64,000 nucleotides of DNA from Perkinsus olseni (GCA_013115135.1 JABANP010000230.1:1-64000); one strand, 5' to 3'; numbered from the stretch's first letter, positions 25,001 through 34,283 are shown. The notes: generated by a model from the letters alone, not told the origin. Numbers and translations: made by a program.

Positions 25001-25230
25001 TGTTCTACTGTATCATTTTGTGAGTGGGTTTATTCCGTATGGACACTTTCTTCGAAGGTATCCTGGGGAGGGCGGCGACGGCACTGGCATCAGCCAGAGT
25101 CAACATCTGCGCTATAGCGCAGGGTTCGAGTGAAAGGAACATAACACTGGTCGTCGCTGAGGACGACGCTGAGGCCGGTGTGGCGGCATTACATGAGAGC
25201 GGCTGCTGCGGAAACGGCAAACCGTCGTGA
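22005..25230 (+). CDS. Aspartate kinase, 10 exons, ~493 aa
   Basis: Phosphorylates L-aspartate, the first step towards lysine, threonine, methionine and isoleucine. Exons with matching phases: 22005-22133, 22607-23065, 23373-23452, 23723-23809, 23882-23975, 24020-24104, 24219-24302, 24349-24461, 24506-24683 and 25058-25230. Their sum of 1482 nt is divisible by 3. Motifs in order: KFGGTSMGS (residue ~19), VVSAMSGVTNSL, DVVMGYGELWSARIL, IITGFVAS, TTLKRNGSD, TIWTDVDGV, EMAWFGAK with VLHPKTMAP, then two ACT domains (VNVIMITQASSEHSV and VNICAIAQGSSERNIT). TTLKR and the ACT wording resemble plant bifunctional aspartate kinase-homoserine dehydrogenase, but a stop follows the second ACT domain and no dehydrogenase is seen. 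Two ACT domains suggest allosteric feedback by an end-product amino acid. Intron 23976-24019 is GC-AG. The last intron carries an inverted-repeat element. Confidence 0.95.
24775..25020. mobile_element. 246-bp inverted-repeat (fold-back/MITE-like) element in the kinase's last intron
   Basis: The ends are ~70-bp inverted repeats: the left begins CAAAATAATAGAACATGC and includes TTTGATTTCCCTGTTATTAC; the right, read in reverse, begins CAAAATGATACAGTAGAACA and includes the same TTTGATTTCCCTGTTATTAC. The spacer between the arms is ~100 bp. There is no coding capacity. A small hairpin (CCAAGGTTT/AAACCTTGG) abuts it at 24752-24774. No clear target-site duplication. Confidence 0.8.
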
Positions 25231-25509
25231 TAATTTGTTGAGCATCATTTTTTGAGCGCAGTCAGTTTCTGCACGGGTGTTGATGCCCTGAGTTCCAGTT
25301 GAATTTATAGTTCGGGACCCTCTCATTGCCGTGGGGACTTTATTCATGCTGCACCTTGTCCGCTTTCGAATTCTATTGCGGGCCATTTATGCCGATTTCC
25401 ACCTATGAAGGCCTCCGTTACGGAAACTCCGTATGATCTGACGAGGTCAGTGTAGCGAGTTTTTGTCAGACCGTTGGATAGGTCTGAGGAGTCCAGATTT
25501 TTTTCTTCG

Positions 25510-25716
25510 ATGTTGAGCAGACGAAAGCCCCTCCTTGAGTCCGCCTTCGACAACTTAGAGCTCCGGGCTCATCCAAATCCGCTCATCGTCCGGCGGCGCC
25601 TACCCAGGCAGATGCGCAAGCAGGAGCTCCTCTCTGAGCAACAGCTGAATCTGAGGGAGCGGAGAGAAACGGAACTTGGCGAGGAGGCGTCGGGGTCCGA
25701 GCGGCCGAAGAAGTAG
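25510..25716 (+). CDS. Hypothetical 68-aa charged reading frame
   Basis: An ATG after a T-rich stretch opens a frame rich in Arg, Glu and Leu (RRRLPRQMRKQELLSEQQLN), probably helical. No family recognised. It may be a small gene or an exon. It lies downstream of the kinase gene and upstream of a tRNA-like sequence. Confidence 0.3.
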   Translation: MLSRRKPLLESAFDNLELRAHPNPLIVRRRLPRQMRKQELLSEQQLNLRERRETELGEEASGSERPKK

Positions 25717-25826
25717 ACGTCGGGGAGATTCCGGTCTTGGAAACTTCTTTTGCAGGCGTACTAATGTCGAGAAACGCATTGCCATGATGAAAAACGAGGA
25801 AATCAAAGCTGGGTAAGTCTGACGTT

Positions 25827-25899
25827 ACCCTGGGCGGGACTTGAACTCGCAACTTTTGAATTGGAAGTCCAACGCGCTATCCGATTGAGCAACCAGGGC
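25827..25899 (-). tRNA. tRNA-Arg-like with TCC anticodon, probably decayed
   Basis: Same 73-nt body as the TCT-anticodon tRNA-Arg genes of this window, but the loop reads CTTCCAA, giving anticodon TCC (a glycine anticodon). There is one mismatch each in the D- and T-stems. The acceptor stem pairs (GCCCTGG/CCAGGGT). Confidence 0.55.
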
Positions 25900-26019
25900 C
25901 TTTACCTGTGGCGACCTGCGTTGCTGATCGGTGCTGAGCGACCTTTCAAATCATAGAAGGCATACAGTGACTTCACTTGCCGATTGCCTATTGAATTAGC
26001 GGGCTGATTTCGATCGTCC

Positions 26020-26090
26020 GACCTTGTGGCGCAATGGAAGCGCGTCGGGTTCCGGAGCCGAAGGTTGCGGGTTCATGTCCCGCCAGGGTT
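26020..26090 (+). tRNA. tRNA-Arg (CCG)
   Basis: A 71-nt cloverleaf: acceptor GACCTTG/CAGGGTT, D-arm GCGC/GCGC, anticodon loop TTCCGGA. One extra mismatch in the anticodon stem and an unusual T-loop (TTCATGT) make it weaker than the copy at 27456. Confidence 0.7.
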
Positions 26091-26172
26091 ATAACATTTC
26101 ATTGCGTTCAACAGCGCCAGTGTATAGCGGAGAGAGTGCTCATAGCAGACAGTTCCGATCTGATGTGGATGT

Positions 26173-26245
26173 ACTCTGGGCGGGACTTGAACCCGCAACC
26201 TTTGGATTAGAAGTCCAACGCTCTATCCAATTGAGCCACCAGAGC
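26173..26245 (-). tRNA. tRNA-Arg (TCT)
   Basis: A complete 73-nt cloverleaf: acceptor GCTCTGG/CCAGAGT, D-stem GCTC/GAGC, anticodon stem TTGGA/TCCAA with loop CTTCTAA (TCT), T-arm GCGGG-TTCAAGT-CCCGC. All stems pair. Confidence 0.93.
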
Positions 26246-26438
26246 TGTTGTATGTTTGGCGTGTCATCGAAGTGTCTTCTTCTCAGGATATCACGGCAAA
26301 TTCCGAGTCCGAATGCCTCTGAGTGAGACGGGACCCATACCATTGTTCCGGTGTCGCGTCGCCTTACCCTCTATCAAGTCCCATCACCTCTCCCGTTGCG
26401 ACTGTATGTACAAATGGCGACTCTTCTGTCACTTTTCT

Positions 26439-28742
26439 CAGCCAAATTGACAAGCTGTTGCAAAATCTGCGTAGATCGCATGAGAAAGGAGCTCCCATTC
26501 AGAAGTGGACGAACCTCGCTAATGAGGTGAGTAGAGGGAATGCTCGCAGGAGTTTAAGGAGGAGGAAGCGGCGGTTATCGGATCAGGTCCACTACCTTGT
26601 AGACGAGCTGAAGACTCGCGAGCTAGCATCTGTACTGATGATGTTCGCGGAGGCCGGCTATGTCGATACAACGCAGTGCACTACTGCGATTGTCAAGCGG
26701 CTAACGGTTGGTTTGGGTTCAAGCTGAGCGAAGCGAAGAATGGTGTCAGATGCGCACGGATGTGACATCTTGCTTAATGGCGATGATGGCTTTGCACAAG
26801 TCTGCGGGGAAAAGAGCCAGTGCTGTATTGGAGGATCTTTCGGAGACATTCCTTCGCCTGGTCTTCGATAAAGGAGTGGAATCACCCAATGCGTAGGCCA
26901 CATGCGAGGCGTCCTCACAGGCTGTGAGAAGGTGTGTTCATAACGGCCTCATTTCTGGTGTGACTCACGGCCGCAAAGAAATGAGGCCGTTATGAACCTT
27001 TCCGTTTGAACCTGCACGGAGAGATTATCACTCATTTCAGTTACAACGTGAACAAAATGACGTTCGCAGACCTGAGGCTGACTGCTGTTGCCTTGGCGAA
27101 GTTGCAGTTCCTACATGATAGACTCGAAGCATGGTTCATTGATGATTTGTAGAATAAGTTGTCCACGGCGCTCATTGGCCGATCGGCGATCGCCTCGACC
27201 TATCTTCTGCGTTCCCATTCCGCGATTGAGCTTCTCAGCCGCACAGTAACGCGAAGATGGTCTGCTGCCGCCTGTGCTGCATCAGGTTCAACTGTCTGAC
27301 TGAGAAAGTTCCTCATGCGAAGGATCCGCGGACGTTGCTGAGTATTATGTGAGTTCTAGAGTCCACTCTCCATATGTCGTTCCGTAAGTGAGCAATCGAT
27401 TCTCTTAGAGAATTTCTCTAATGATGACCTCCTGTTCACATGGGGTTGTCTCGTCGACCTCGTGGCGCAATGGAAGCGCGTCGGTTTCCGGAGCCGAAGG
27501 TTGCGGGTTCGAGTCCCGCCGGGGTTATTTATTTCTGCATGTGTAACGGCTCTGCATACGAGCACCACGCGACTTTCTGAACTCTAAATTGTACGGGCAT
27601 TGCAAGATTAGCGGGGTCGAGGAAAGGGTTTGCCCATGATTCAACTCAAAGTCTACCAGTGCGAGGGCATGCACTTGCCGTTGCGAGTTTGCAGACGCAA
27701 GAGCGCCCGAAAAGCCCTATTTAAGGCTCGGCATGGCCTCGTTTGTGTTCAGGTACGCAGCTGCTCGCTTGAGAGTTCCACCGAATCATCCGTGTCTGAT
27801 AGCCATAATACCCCAGATTCGACTGCTCCTGTTGTCTCGAGTGCCAACGAATATAAAAGACAACTTCGGGTGTCTAGATGCTTGCTATACTCTGGGGTAG
27901 GTTCATCGCAGTAGGTTCATCACCGTGACTCCTCGCTTCCACGGTGGGTTATTCCGCTGGTGTCTCTGCTGGTTTCAGATATCGTAATTTGACAGAGATA
28001 TTAGTGTTGCACGCTCGAAGGAACCTTGAAGCAATCGACAGCTTAGATGAACTTCTGTCCCTTGGCAGACGAATTAAAGAAAACGGCACAGAACACATCG
28101 AGACCTGGATACCTTGGTGAGCTTCTTCCAGCGTTGTGCAGGTCTGGCGCAGGCGAATACGCTCTAGTCACAAGTTGCGACCCTTGCCAAAGGGCATGCG
28201 GTGAAGACCTCACATTTGCGAAATCTCCTAGACCTTCTATGCCGCATAGGAGATCTACGAACATTCGGGAATGTATGGCATAGTTATGGTGCACAGGCTA
28301 TGCACGATAACTAGATAGAATCAGATGATAGTCGAAGCTGCGCTAAAAAACCGACTGTCAGCGTGGCTCCTTTCCTTCGAAATTCGTATCCGGGTGTCAC
28401 TTGTAGTATGAAGCCATATTCATGGGCTGAGTCCGCTGATCCCACTTACTGGAGATCCCAGGTGCGATGCTGTTGATGATCGGTTGAGAGAAACTCACAC
28501 TGATGAAATCTACGAGCAGATTCCGTCTGCTGAGAAGGTAAGCGCCTATTGGCAAGTGTCTCTCGATCATATCTCTTCACGAACAGCGCCCTCGCGTACA
28601 ACCTCTTCAGATTAGAGATGCCGAGAAGATATTCAAAGCACTGAGAAGATCTCTTCGCCAGCTCAACACGCTCAAGGCATTGGAGAGAACAGTGCGAGTT
28701 GCCGATGGTGTGCTTACTCCTGACAGCATGGACGGAGAATAG
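26439..28742 (+). CDS. Multi-exon helical-repeat protein, RAP/OPR-like
   Basis: Exons with agreeing phase: up to 26526, 26587-26706, 26750-26892, 27041-27148, 27247-27348, 27660-27752, 28042-28116, an unresolved part, an exon ending 28537, and 28611-28742 (stop TAG). The 5' start is unresolved. Segments such as ELASVLMMFAEAGYVD, DVTSCLMAMMALHKSAG, TFADLRLTAVALAKLQFLHD and SLDELLSLGRRI have the paired-helix rhythm of organelle RNA-binding repeat families (octotricopeptide/heptatricopeptide, often with RAP domains) in alveolates and algae. No C-terminal RAP motif was identified, so the family is a guess. A tRNA-Arg gene lies in intron 27349-27659 and a perfect hairpin in intron 26893-27040. Confidence 0.55.
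26936..26997. repeat. Perfect 21-bp inverted repeat in an intron
   Basis: GTTCATAACGGCCTCATTTC (plus T) at 26936-26956 is exactly complementary to 26977-26997, with a 20-base loop. It lies inside intron 26893-27040 of the helical-repeat gene. Confidence 0.9.
27456..27526 (+). tRNA. tRNA-Arg (CCG), nested in an intron
   Basis: The cleanest copy of its type: acceptor GACCTCG/CGGGGTT, D-stem GCGC/GCGC, anticodon stem TCGGT/GCCGA with loop TTCCGGA, T-arm GCGGG-TTCGAGT-CCCGC with an intact B-box. It sits in intron 27349-27659 of the helical-repeat gene, same strand. Confidence 0.93.
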
Positions 28743-29099
28743 TTTCTGGTGTTTCGTGTAGGTTGAAGATTTCTCCTTGAGTTGAGGCGATAATTAGTGC
28801 GATCGATCCATCGAAGACGGAGTGTCAATCGAGAATTTATTGCGTCGAGTGTTGCCACCAAACGTGGCGCCGATGGTGCTGCAAAGTGCACCGTGTACCA
28901 CCTCTCATGAACCAAGGATTTTTCCTAGGAACTGCCTCGTGCTGTGGCACGTAACCTGGCAGGTTGGACGGTCCAACTTGAACCTGCGGCAGATTAACAT
29001 AATCGAATTCTCGTGGTGGTGCGTAGGAGGCCCCTTTTGGCCTCAGAAGGCGCAGCTTTTGCAAAAGGGAATGTGCCGCAGGAGAGACACCAGTGGTGT

Positions 29100-29123
29100 C
29101 TAGGTGGTGTTAACACCACCTAG
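29100..29123. repeat. Perfect 24-bp palindrome
   Basis: CTAGGTGGTGTT is followed directly by AACACCACCTAG; fully self-complementary with no loop. Confidence 0.95.
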
Positions 29124-29369
29124 AAGATCTATCTTGTGGTTGGCCTTGGTGAAGAAAAAATGAGGAAAAAACTCCGTCATTTCCTGGGCTCTGTCGAGTC
29201 TCGGCTGATTTTTCTGGAGGGTTTCCGAGCCGACTCTCTCAGCTAGCATAGCTAGAGGTAGCAGGTTGACCCTGTGTAATGCAGAGGCTGTGCTTAACAC
29301 GGCAGCACAGATTCTGTGCCACAGAGTAGCCGAGAGGCAGACTTGCGTAAACCGCAACAGAATAGCCAT
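29100..29369 (-). CDS. Hypothetical 89-aa protein behind a spliced-leader-like sequence
   Basis: ATG at 29369 (MAILLRFTQVCLSATLWHRI) opens a frame ending in TAG at 29102-29100. The N-terminus is hydrophobic and slightly basic, consistent with a targeting signal. About 90 bp upstream on the same strand is a spliced-leader-like sequence (29457-29478) followed by a pyrimidine-rich tract. The stop lies in a perfect 24-bp palindrome. No family recognised; could be a retroposed transcript. Confidence 0.35.
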   Translation of the reverse strand: MAILLRFTQVCLSATLWHRICAAVLSTASALHRVNLLPLAMLAERVGSETLQKNQPRLDRAQEMTEFFPHFFFTKANHKIDLLGGVNTT

Positions 29370-29416
29370 GATGAAATAAAATTCCTGATTCGTTCCGCGG
29401 AGGAAAGAGGAAAAAA

Positions 29417-30062
29417 GGGGAGAGAGAGACAAAGAGACGTATACCGTCAACTGATACTTGAGCCAACATGGCTATAGACGTGAGATACTGAGCTATGAAG
29501 ACACTGCACTTTGATGCTAATTAGCTTCTCATTAGCTACGTTAGACTACTCGCACTTCCTCGTACCGTCAGCGCAACACAGGGAGACAGAGCAGTTGTGC
29601 CAGATTTGTGCTTCGCACTTCCACGACGATTCGGGGCTACACTTGGTCGCATTTTACGTCTGTTAATGAATTAACTCCAGTAGATCAACCTTGGCGACCT
29701 GTAGGAACATTAGCTCCGATTAACGCTATACAGTATTCACGGGGAGAGAGAGACAAAGAGACGTATACCGTCAACTGATACTTGAGCCAACATGGCTATA
29801 GACGTGAGATACTGAGCTATGAAGACACTGCACTTTGATGCTAATTAGCTTCTCATTAGCTACGTTAGACTACTCGCACTTCCTCGTACCGTCAGCGCAA
29901 CACAGGGAGACAGAGCAGTTGTGCCAGATTTGTGCTTCGCACTTCCACGACGATTCGGGGCTACACTTGGTCGCATTTTACGTCTGTTAATGAATTAACT
30001 CCAGTAGATCAACCTTGGCGACCTGTAGGAACATTAGCTCCGATTAACGCTATACAGTATTC
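29417..30062. repeat. Tandem duplication, period 324 bp
   Basis: 29417-29739 is repeated almost identically at 29741-30062, each beginning GGGGAGAGAGAGAC and ending at TACAGTATTC. The near identity implies a recent event. Each copy holds a spliced-leader-like sequence on the minus strand. Confidence 0.95.
29457..29478 (-). other. Spliced-leader-like 22-mer (copy 1)
   Basis: On the minus strand TAGCCATGTTGGCTCAAG matches the 3' 18 bases of the dinoflagellate/Perkinsus spliced-leader exon at all but one position, with two further differences in the first four bases. The next bases are TATCAG, so a canonical donor directly after the AAG is absent. An identical copy lies at 29781-29802. Confidence 0.55.
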
Positions 30063-30099
30063 GAGACAGAGACATCACAGCACTCGCAACTGCACCGCC

Positions 30100-30393
30100 A
30101 TGGCATACGCAGTGGACACCCGGCAGCGGTTAGCTGTCGCGGAAGGCTTCGACAAAGGGTGTCTTAGGCCCCTGCATGTGTTTGGAGGTTCGTGTCGCGG
30201 CTATAAATCGCTGTGTAAGCCATGTTTCAAACATTACAAACATGATGCTTGTCACAATTACTACGGTCACCGTAGTACGGTGTCGGTGAAGGTCTACTGC
30301 GGGATCATTGTTGAGCCGCTCATTGCTCACAACAGCCATGATATTGGAGCAGTGAATCTAAATATTAACTCATCACTAATAACAATTCATTAA
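30100..30393 (+). CDS. Hypothetical 97-aa Cys/His-rich protein
   Basis: ATG in a good context (ACCGCCATGG) opens a frame with a Cys/His cluster (SLCKPCFKHYKHDACHNYYG) that could bind metal. No family recognised. It lies just after the tandem duplication. Confidence 0.4.
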   Translation: MAYAVDTRQRLAVAEGFDKGCLRPLHVFGGSCRGYKSLCKPCFKHYKHDACHNYYGHRSTVSVKVYCGIIVEPLIAHNSHDIGAVNLNINSSLITIH

Positions 30394-31370
30394 TAGATTA
30401 AGCCTATCAGTTTATCAATATCACAACATATTGCGGTGTGAGCGACAGCCAACACGACAACACGATTACGAGGGCGTGCTGGGAAACTCCCGCACACCGC
30501 GTGGTACACGGTGTGCGCGGCACACAAGGGGTGTGCGAGTCTCGGAGCTCGGATTCTCCGCTACGTGCTGAGGTTCCACCGAAACCGTTCATTTAGTGGT
30601 ACACAGACGGGCGGGACACATAAGAGGGCGATCGATAGCCAATGCCATCGGCCCAATGGATAGGTAATCAAAAACAAACGGAAGCAATTATCGGTTGCCA
30701 ACTAATATGAAAAGGGCGTGGCGGAGAAGCATAATCCAGGACCGTCAATCCTTAACAGCAGACATATAGGTGTGGCGGTGTCACTGTGGCACTGCCACAG
30801 AAGGACACTGAGGATGCGTGGTGGTTCGGTGGTGACACGGAGGGACACGGGGTATGCGTACAGGTGCTGTGAGATCACGGAGGGACACTGGGCATGCGTA
30901 CAGGGCTTGTGAGGTGACGGAGTGTGGGCGGATATGTTCAACGTCGTGATCGAGTCGTCGATTGATACTATAGGTAGTCGATTCCAGTGACTCTGGTAAC
31001 ACAATCTCAAAGGCGAATACAGATATCAGATAATAGTTGAGCTGCTATTGACGAGTTGGCAGACGGGCCAACGACAATCCACGAAAGAATCCACGGAAGA
31101 CTCTACTGCCTTGCAAAGAACACCGAAAATCTGTTCTTACAGATCGATCCTTGACGCATGCACACGTAAGCTACGCTTAAGCAATCAGCGCGCCACAAAC
31201 TGTCTACTTCGCACAGGCAGGGCCTCACGATCAACCATCAAAATGAGCTAATGACGGCCGAACGGAGTCGATTTACACACAGCCAAGTCTTGGAGCTACA
31301 ACAGCTACGGGGCCTCGCCAAACAGGGTAACCCTGTTTAACCGTTAAAGAGGGTGCAGAGACCCCTACCA
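30394..31370. repeat. Repeat-rich intergenic stretch
   Basis: No gene seen. It holds a hairpin near 30490-30520 (CGCACACCG/CGGTGTGCG), a degenerate minisatellite at about 30770-30935 (unit ~41 bp around GAGGGACACTGGGCATGCGT) and a small palindrome AAACAGGGTAACCCTGTTT near 31322. Confidence 0.6.
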
Positions 31371-31371
31371 C

Positions 31372-31500
31372 AAGAGGGATACTGGGCATGCGTACGGGTG
31401 TTGTGAGGTCACGGAGGGACACTGGGCATGCGTACGGGTGTGGTGAGTTGACGGAGGGATACTGGGCGTGCGTGTAGATGTGGTGATGTCACGGATGAAC
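31372..31500 (+). repeat. GGACACTGGGCATGCGTAC minisatellite upstream of gene A
   Basis: About three units of ~41 bp, each with the core GGGACACTGGGCATGCGTAC followed by GGTGTNGTGAG and a C/ACGGA joint. It ends ~60 bp before the ATG of the secreted-protein gene at 31558. Confidence 0.85.
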
Positions 31501-31557
31501 ACCAGACGATCCTTCATTCTCGCAGTTTACCTCTTATATAGCTTCTCAACTGTATCT

Positions 31558-32307
31558 ATGATGAAATTCTTCACAACCTGGCTCATCTCCACCATGGTGA
31601 ACACGAGGGCTCAGTTCATTGGTAAATACGTACTTCAGACGCCATCTGCCAATATAACTGCTGACATAAACGAGGCGGGTGGGATTGAATACACCATGCT
31701 GTCGCCTGGCCAGCTGCCGTTGGTTAGTGCTCGGTATCCCCTTGTAGAAGGAGGACCTGAAAAGTACTTCGTTGACTTTCAAGCCAAAGACGGCGGGTCC
31801 TTTTCGGATCTCCAAATCCGGGCTATCAATTTGGGTATCGAGTTATCAGTGATCAACTTCGTTGGCCCTAATTTTCCCCATATTCGGTCCAAAGATGGAT
31901 CCCTCTCTTTCAGGAGGGAGGCTCTACCTCTATCGCAAGGTGCATATGTCTACGTTGAGGATGACAGCTTCAAAATGACCATAGAGGTGGCAGAGAAAAT
32001 GCCCGAAGCGTTTACGAGGCAGGTGAAGATTGGCGTCACTTGCAGTCTCGGCGAAGAGATCCTCCAAGTCAATGACTTGTCAACAACATTCGAAGTGGAA
32101 GACCAACCGCTCGCGGTCAAGATCGATCCATCCGTTGGAAGGTTTTTTCAATATGTGGCGGAAACTTGTTCAAGGAGTGACCTATTAGATAGTAGGTCGG
32201 ACCTACTGACAATCTTCTCTAGCTTCACTGTAGTATTAGCTACAGAAACAAAAATGTACCTGGAAGTTGGTCAAAGATGGGTGTATGCTCTCGACCAGGT
32301 CGAGTGA
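31558..32307 (+). CDS. Secreted-protein paralog A, single exon, 249 aa
   Basis: The start at 31558 is chosen because the paralog at 35747 begins with the same MMKFF; an in-frame upstream ATG at 31468 is probably non-coding. The N-terminus (MMKFFTTWLISTMVNTRAQF) looks like a signal peptide, followed by IGKYVLQTP, a conserved YFVDFQAKDGG block, and alternating beta-type sequence. Two Cys pairs are shared with the paralog (TCSLG, ETCSR). About 57% identical to paralog B by eye. No recognised domain; likely a secreted or surface protein of a lineage-specific family. No introns, unlike its neighbours. Confidence 0.75.
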   Translation: MMKFFTTWLISTMVNTRAQFIGKYVLQTPSANITADINEAGGIEYTMLSPGQLPLVSARYPLVEGGPEKYFVDFQAKDGGSFSDLQIRAINLGIELSVINFVGPNFPHIRSKDGSLSFRREALPLSQGAYVYVEDDSFKMTIEVAEKMPEAFTRQVKIGVTCSLGEEILQVNDLSTTFEVEDQPLAVKIDPSVGRFFQYVAETCSRSDLLDSRSDLLTIFSSFTVVLATETKMYLEVGQRWVYALDQVE

Positions 32308-33554
32308 AGGCGGTCTAATAGACCAGGTTTATCCGTCGCCGTCCGCGACTCTCAGCTTCTGCGAGGACTTTCTTGTGGAGTTCTGGACCCAAGAATGTTC
32401 AAACGAATGATAGGCCATGCTACGAGATATTTTGTTGCTTCTATTTTGTAGTGGGACAGTAATGAACGGTTCAATAACTTCTGTTCAATCAGGATCCAAT
32501 CAGCACTGACTATTCCGGAATGCGACTGACGCATGTTGGCCTCCATCACGGAGGCTCCACGCTCGTCTGTTTCTGCAGTACAGAAGTTATGTTTGATACT
32601 ATCCCTTACTTTGTGTATTCTAGTCAATTACCAAAGCGGTATTCACGATGATCAATCGTGGGCGTATCCTTGTATTGTCCTTGTATTGTCTGTCTATTGT
32701 CCTTGTATTGTCTCTCGAGACAGTGACTACAATTCCGCGCACACACGAGGTTTTCACTGCGCCCCCCTATGCTTGCGCTAGAGTAAACTGCGACATACAA
32801 CATTGGGTGGCTGTTGACGACTCCCTACTCGACGACTCTGAGCCCGGCTCCGGAAGGAGTCAGTGGAGAGAGGAGCGGGGAAACATGATGTTCGCTTGAC
32901 CCTAATTGGCGATACAAAAAAGGTCAACAAAGGTTTTGGGTCAAGATGGCTACGGATTATATTATGATTATTCTTGACAGAAAAGTAGCTGTACGTGCTG
33001 CACGTGAATCATCACAACACTGTATTCAGTCTCATCAGCTCGGATGGCCCCCACAAGATATCCAGGGCAGCAGAGTTGCGCACGCCAGACTCAACCTGAG
33101 GACCACTAGTGATGCATCAGTGATACCTCTGGTCTCCGAGACGGGGCAAGGCGCGGCACCGCGCTAACGTCGCTAAGGTCGGCACTGCCGACCTCGGCAG
33201 GATCTAACCACGTCAGCGAGGGTAATGCGAAGGCAAACTGTGTCAAAGCCGAAGGCAATGCTGCAAACGGCAACCGCGGGTCGGCAGGCACAAGTTGCCT
33301 CTCGAAGACCTTGGTTTAAAAAAAATGAGAGCGTCATGAGGACGACGCCCGACTACTCTGAGTAGTCTACTCAAACCGTTACCAAGCACCTGATAACTCG
33401 AACCGGCAGTCAGGGCACTAGCTCGCTAGCGTGAGTGGCACAGTCGGGACACTAAGTGTCTCGCTGTACGCGCAATATAACACGGCATCTCTCCGCGCCG
33501 GTTTTAAACTAGATAAACTACTCGGTTATCCGCTGAATAAGGGCGAGGACGTGC
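32308..33554. other. Downstream flank of paralog A; repeats and a spliced-leader-like sequence
   Basis: The first ~500 bp resemble the flank after paralog B, so the duplication included 3' sequence. CCTTGTATTGT-type repeats lie at about 32664-32712. A hairpin AGGTCGGCACTGCCGACCT lies near 33177. No convincing gene. Confidence 0.5.
32935..32956 (-). other. Second spliced-leader-like 22-mer
   Basis: On the minus strand TCCGTAGCCATCTTG matches the leader's first 15 bases, allowing the C variant of Perkinsus, and the rest differs by three bases (ACCCAAA for GCTCAAG). No donor follows. It may be a leader relic copied from an mRNA. Confidence 0.45.
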
Positions 33555-33854
33555 ATGCTACCTGAAACACCAGCTGCTACAGAGATGCAGATCCCAACAC
33601 GGGAGGATCTCGGCTCCTCTATGAGACAGTTTTCGGTCCAATCAGTTGATGAGTATACTGCTACCGGAGAACCATCGCCGGCCTGTGCGCATAGTCCCTT
33701 CTCACTCAATTCTCAGACTAAAAGAGGACGTCCCTCGTTCGGGGAGATGTCAGATGGTTCTATGCATGGGTTTGCCGGCAGCGAACAGGAGAAATTCCTC
33801 GGTTGGGGTTTAATGAAGTCACAACCTCGCGAGTGGGGATTGGTGGCGATCTGA
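33555..33854 (+). CDS. Hypothetical 99-aa reading frame
   Basis: Open frame starting MLPETPAATEMQIPTREDLG with Ser/Glu-rich, ordered-looking composition and no competing long frame. No motif recognised. It lies directly before an inverted-repeat element. Confidence 0.35.
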   Translation: MLPETPAATEMQIPTREDLGSSMRQFSVQSVDEYTATGEPSPACAHSPFSLNSQTKRGRPSFGEMSDGSMHGFAGSEQEKFLGWGLMKSQPREWGLVAI

Positions 33855-33903
33855 GTTAACAGAACATGCACACCAAACGTGCACAGGTAACCGTGCGAGA
33901 AAC

Positions 33904-34283
33904 TATACCATTCAGAAGTCTATTTGGCGGATAAGGCCGTAGCCTATATGGGGGTCGAGGATTTCACGTTGGCGGTTTGAGACAGCGGCGATAGGGTCAA
34001 GACGGGGGTATACAATTGGCGGATAAAGAAGTCATTTTAGCGGCAGGCCCCGAATAAGGAATTCAATTCCGCGAATAAGGCACACAATTTCATGGTTAAG
34101 GAAGTCAATTTCGCTGATAAGGACATCAATTTCGAGGAGTCAACTTGAGCCATACCGGAAATCTTCCCGCTGCTATTCTCAGCGTGACACAACTGCGCGA
34201 CAGTGCATGGCAGTATCGCATGGCGCAATCCTCAACCCCCATATAGGCGGCCTTATCCGCCAAATAGACTTCTGAATGGTATA
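33904..34283. mobile_element. 380-bp non-autonomous element with ~58-bp terminal inverted repeats
   Basis: Both ends share, in opposite orientation, TATACCATTCAGAAGTCTAT followed by TTGGCGGATAAGGCCG and CCTATATGGGGGT. The interior has degenerate ~24-bp repeats around GATAAGGAAGTCAATTTCG. No coding capacity. TATA at both outer edges is part of the inverted repeat, so a TA target duplication is possible but unproven. Structurally a MITE. Confidence 0.85.

Noticed and set aside
25058..25230. Bifunctional aspartate kinase-homoserine dehydrogenase
   Set aside because: A stop follows the second ACT domain and no NAD-binding or dehydrogenase motif was found downstream.
31546..31815. Minus-strand frames antisense to both secreted-protein paralogs (also 35726-36004)
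   Set aside because: The plus frames are longer, conserved between paralogs and carry signal peptides; the antisense frames are shadows.
32946..33167. 73-aa frame starting MATDYIMIILDRK
   Set aside because: Its start is formed by the antisense leader-like sequence, and the composition is not protein-like further on.
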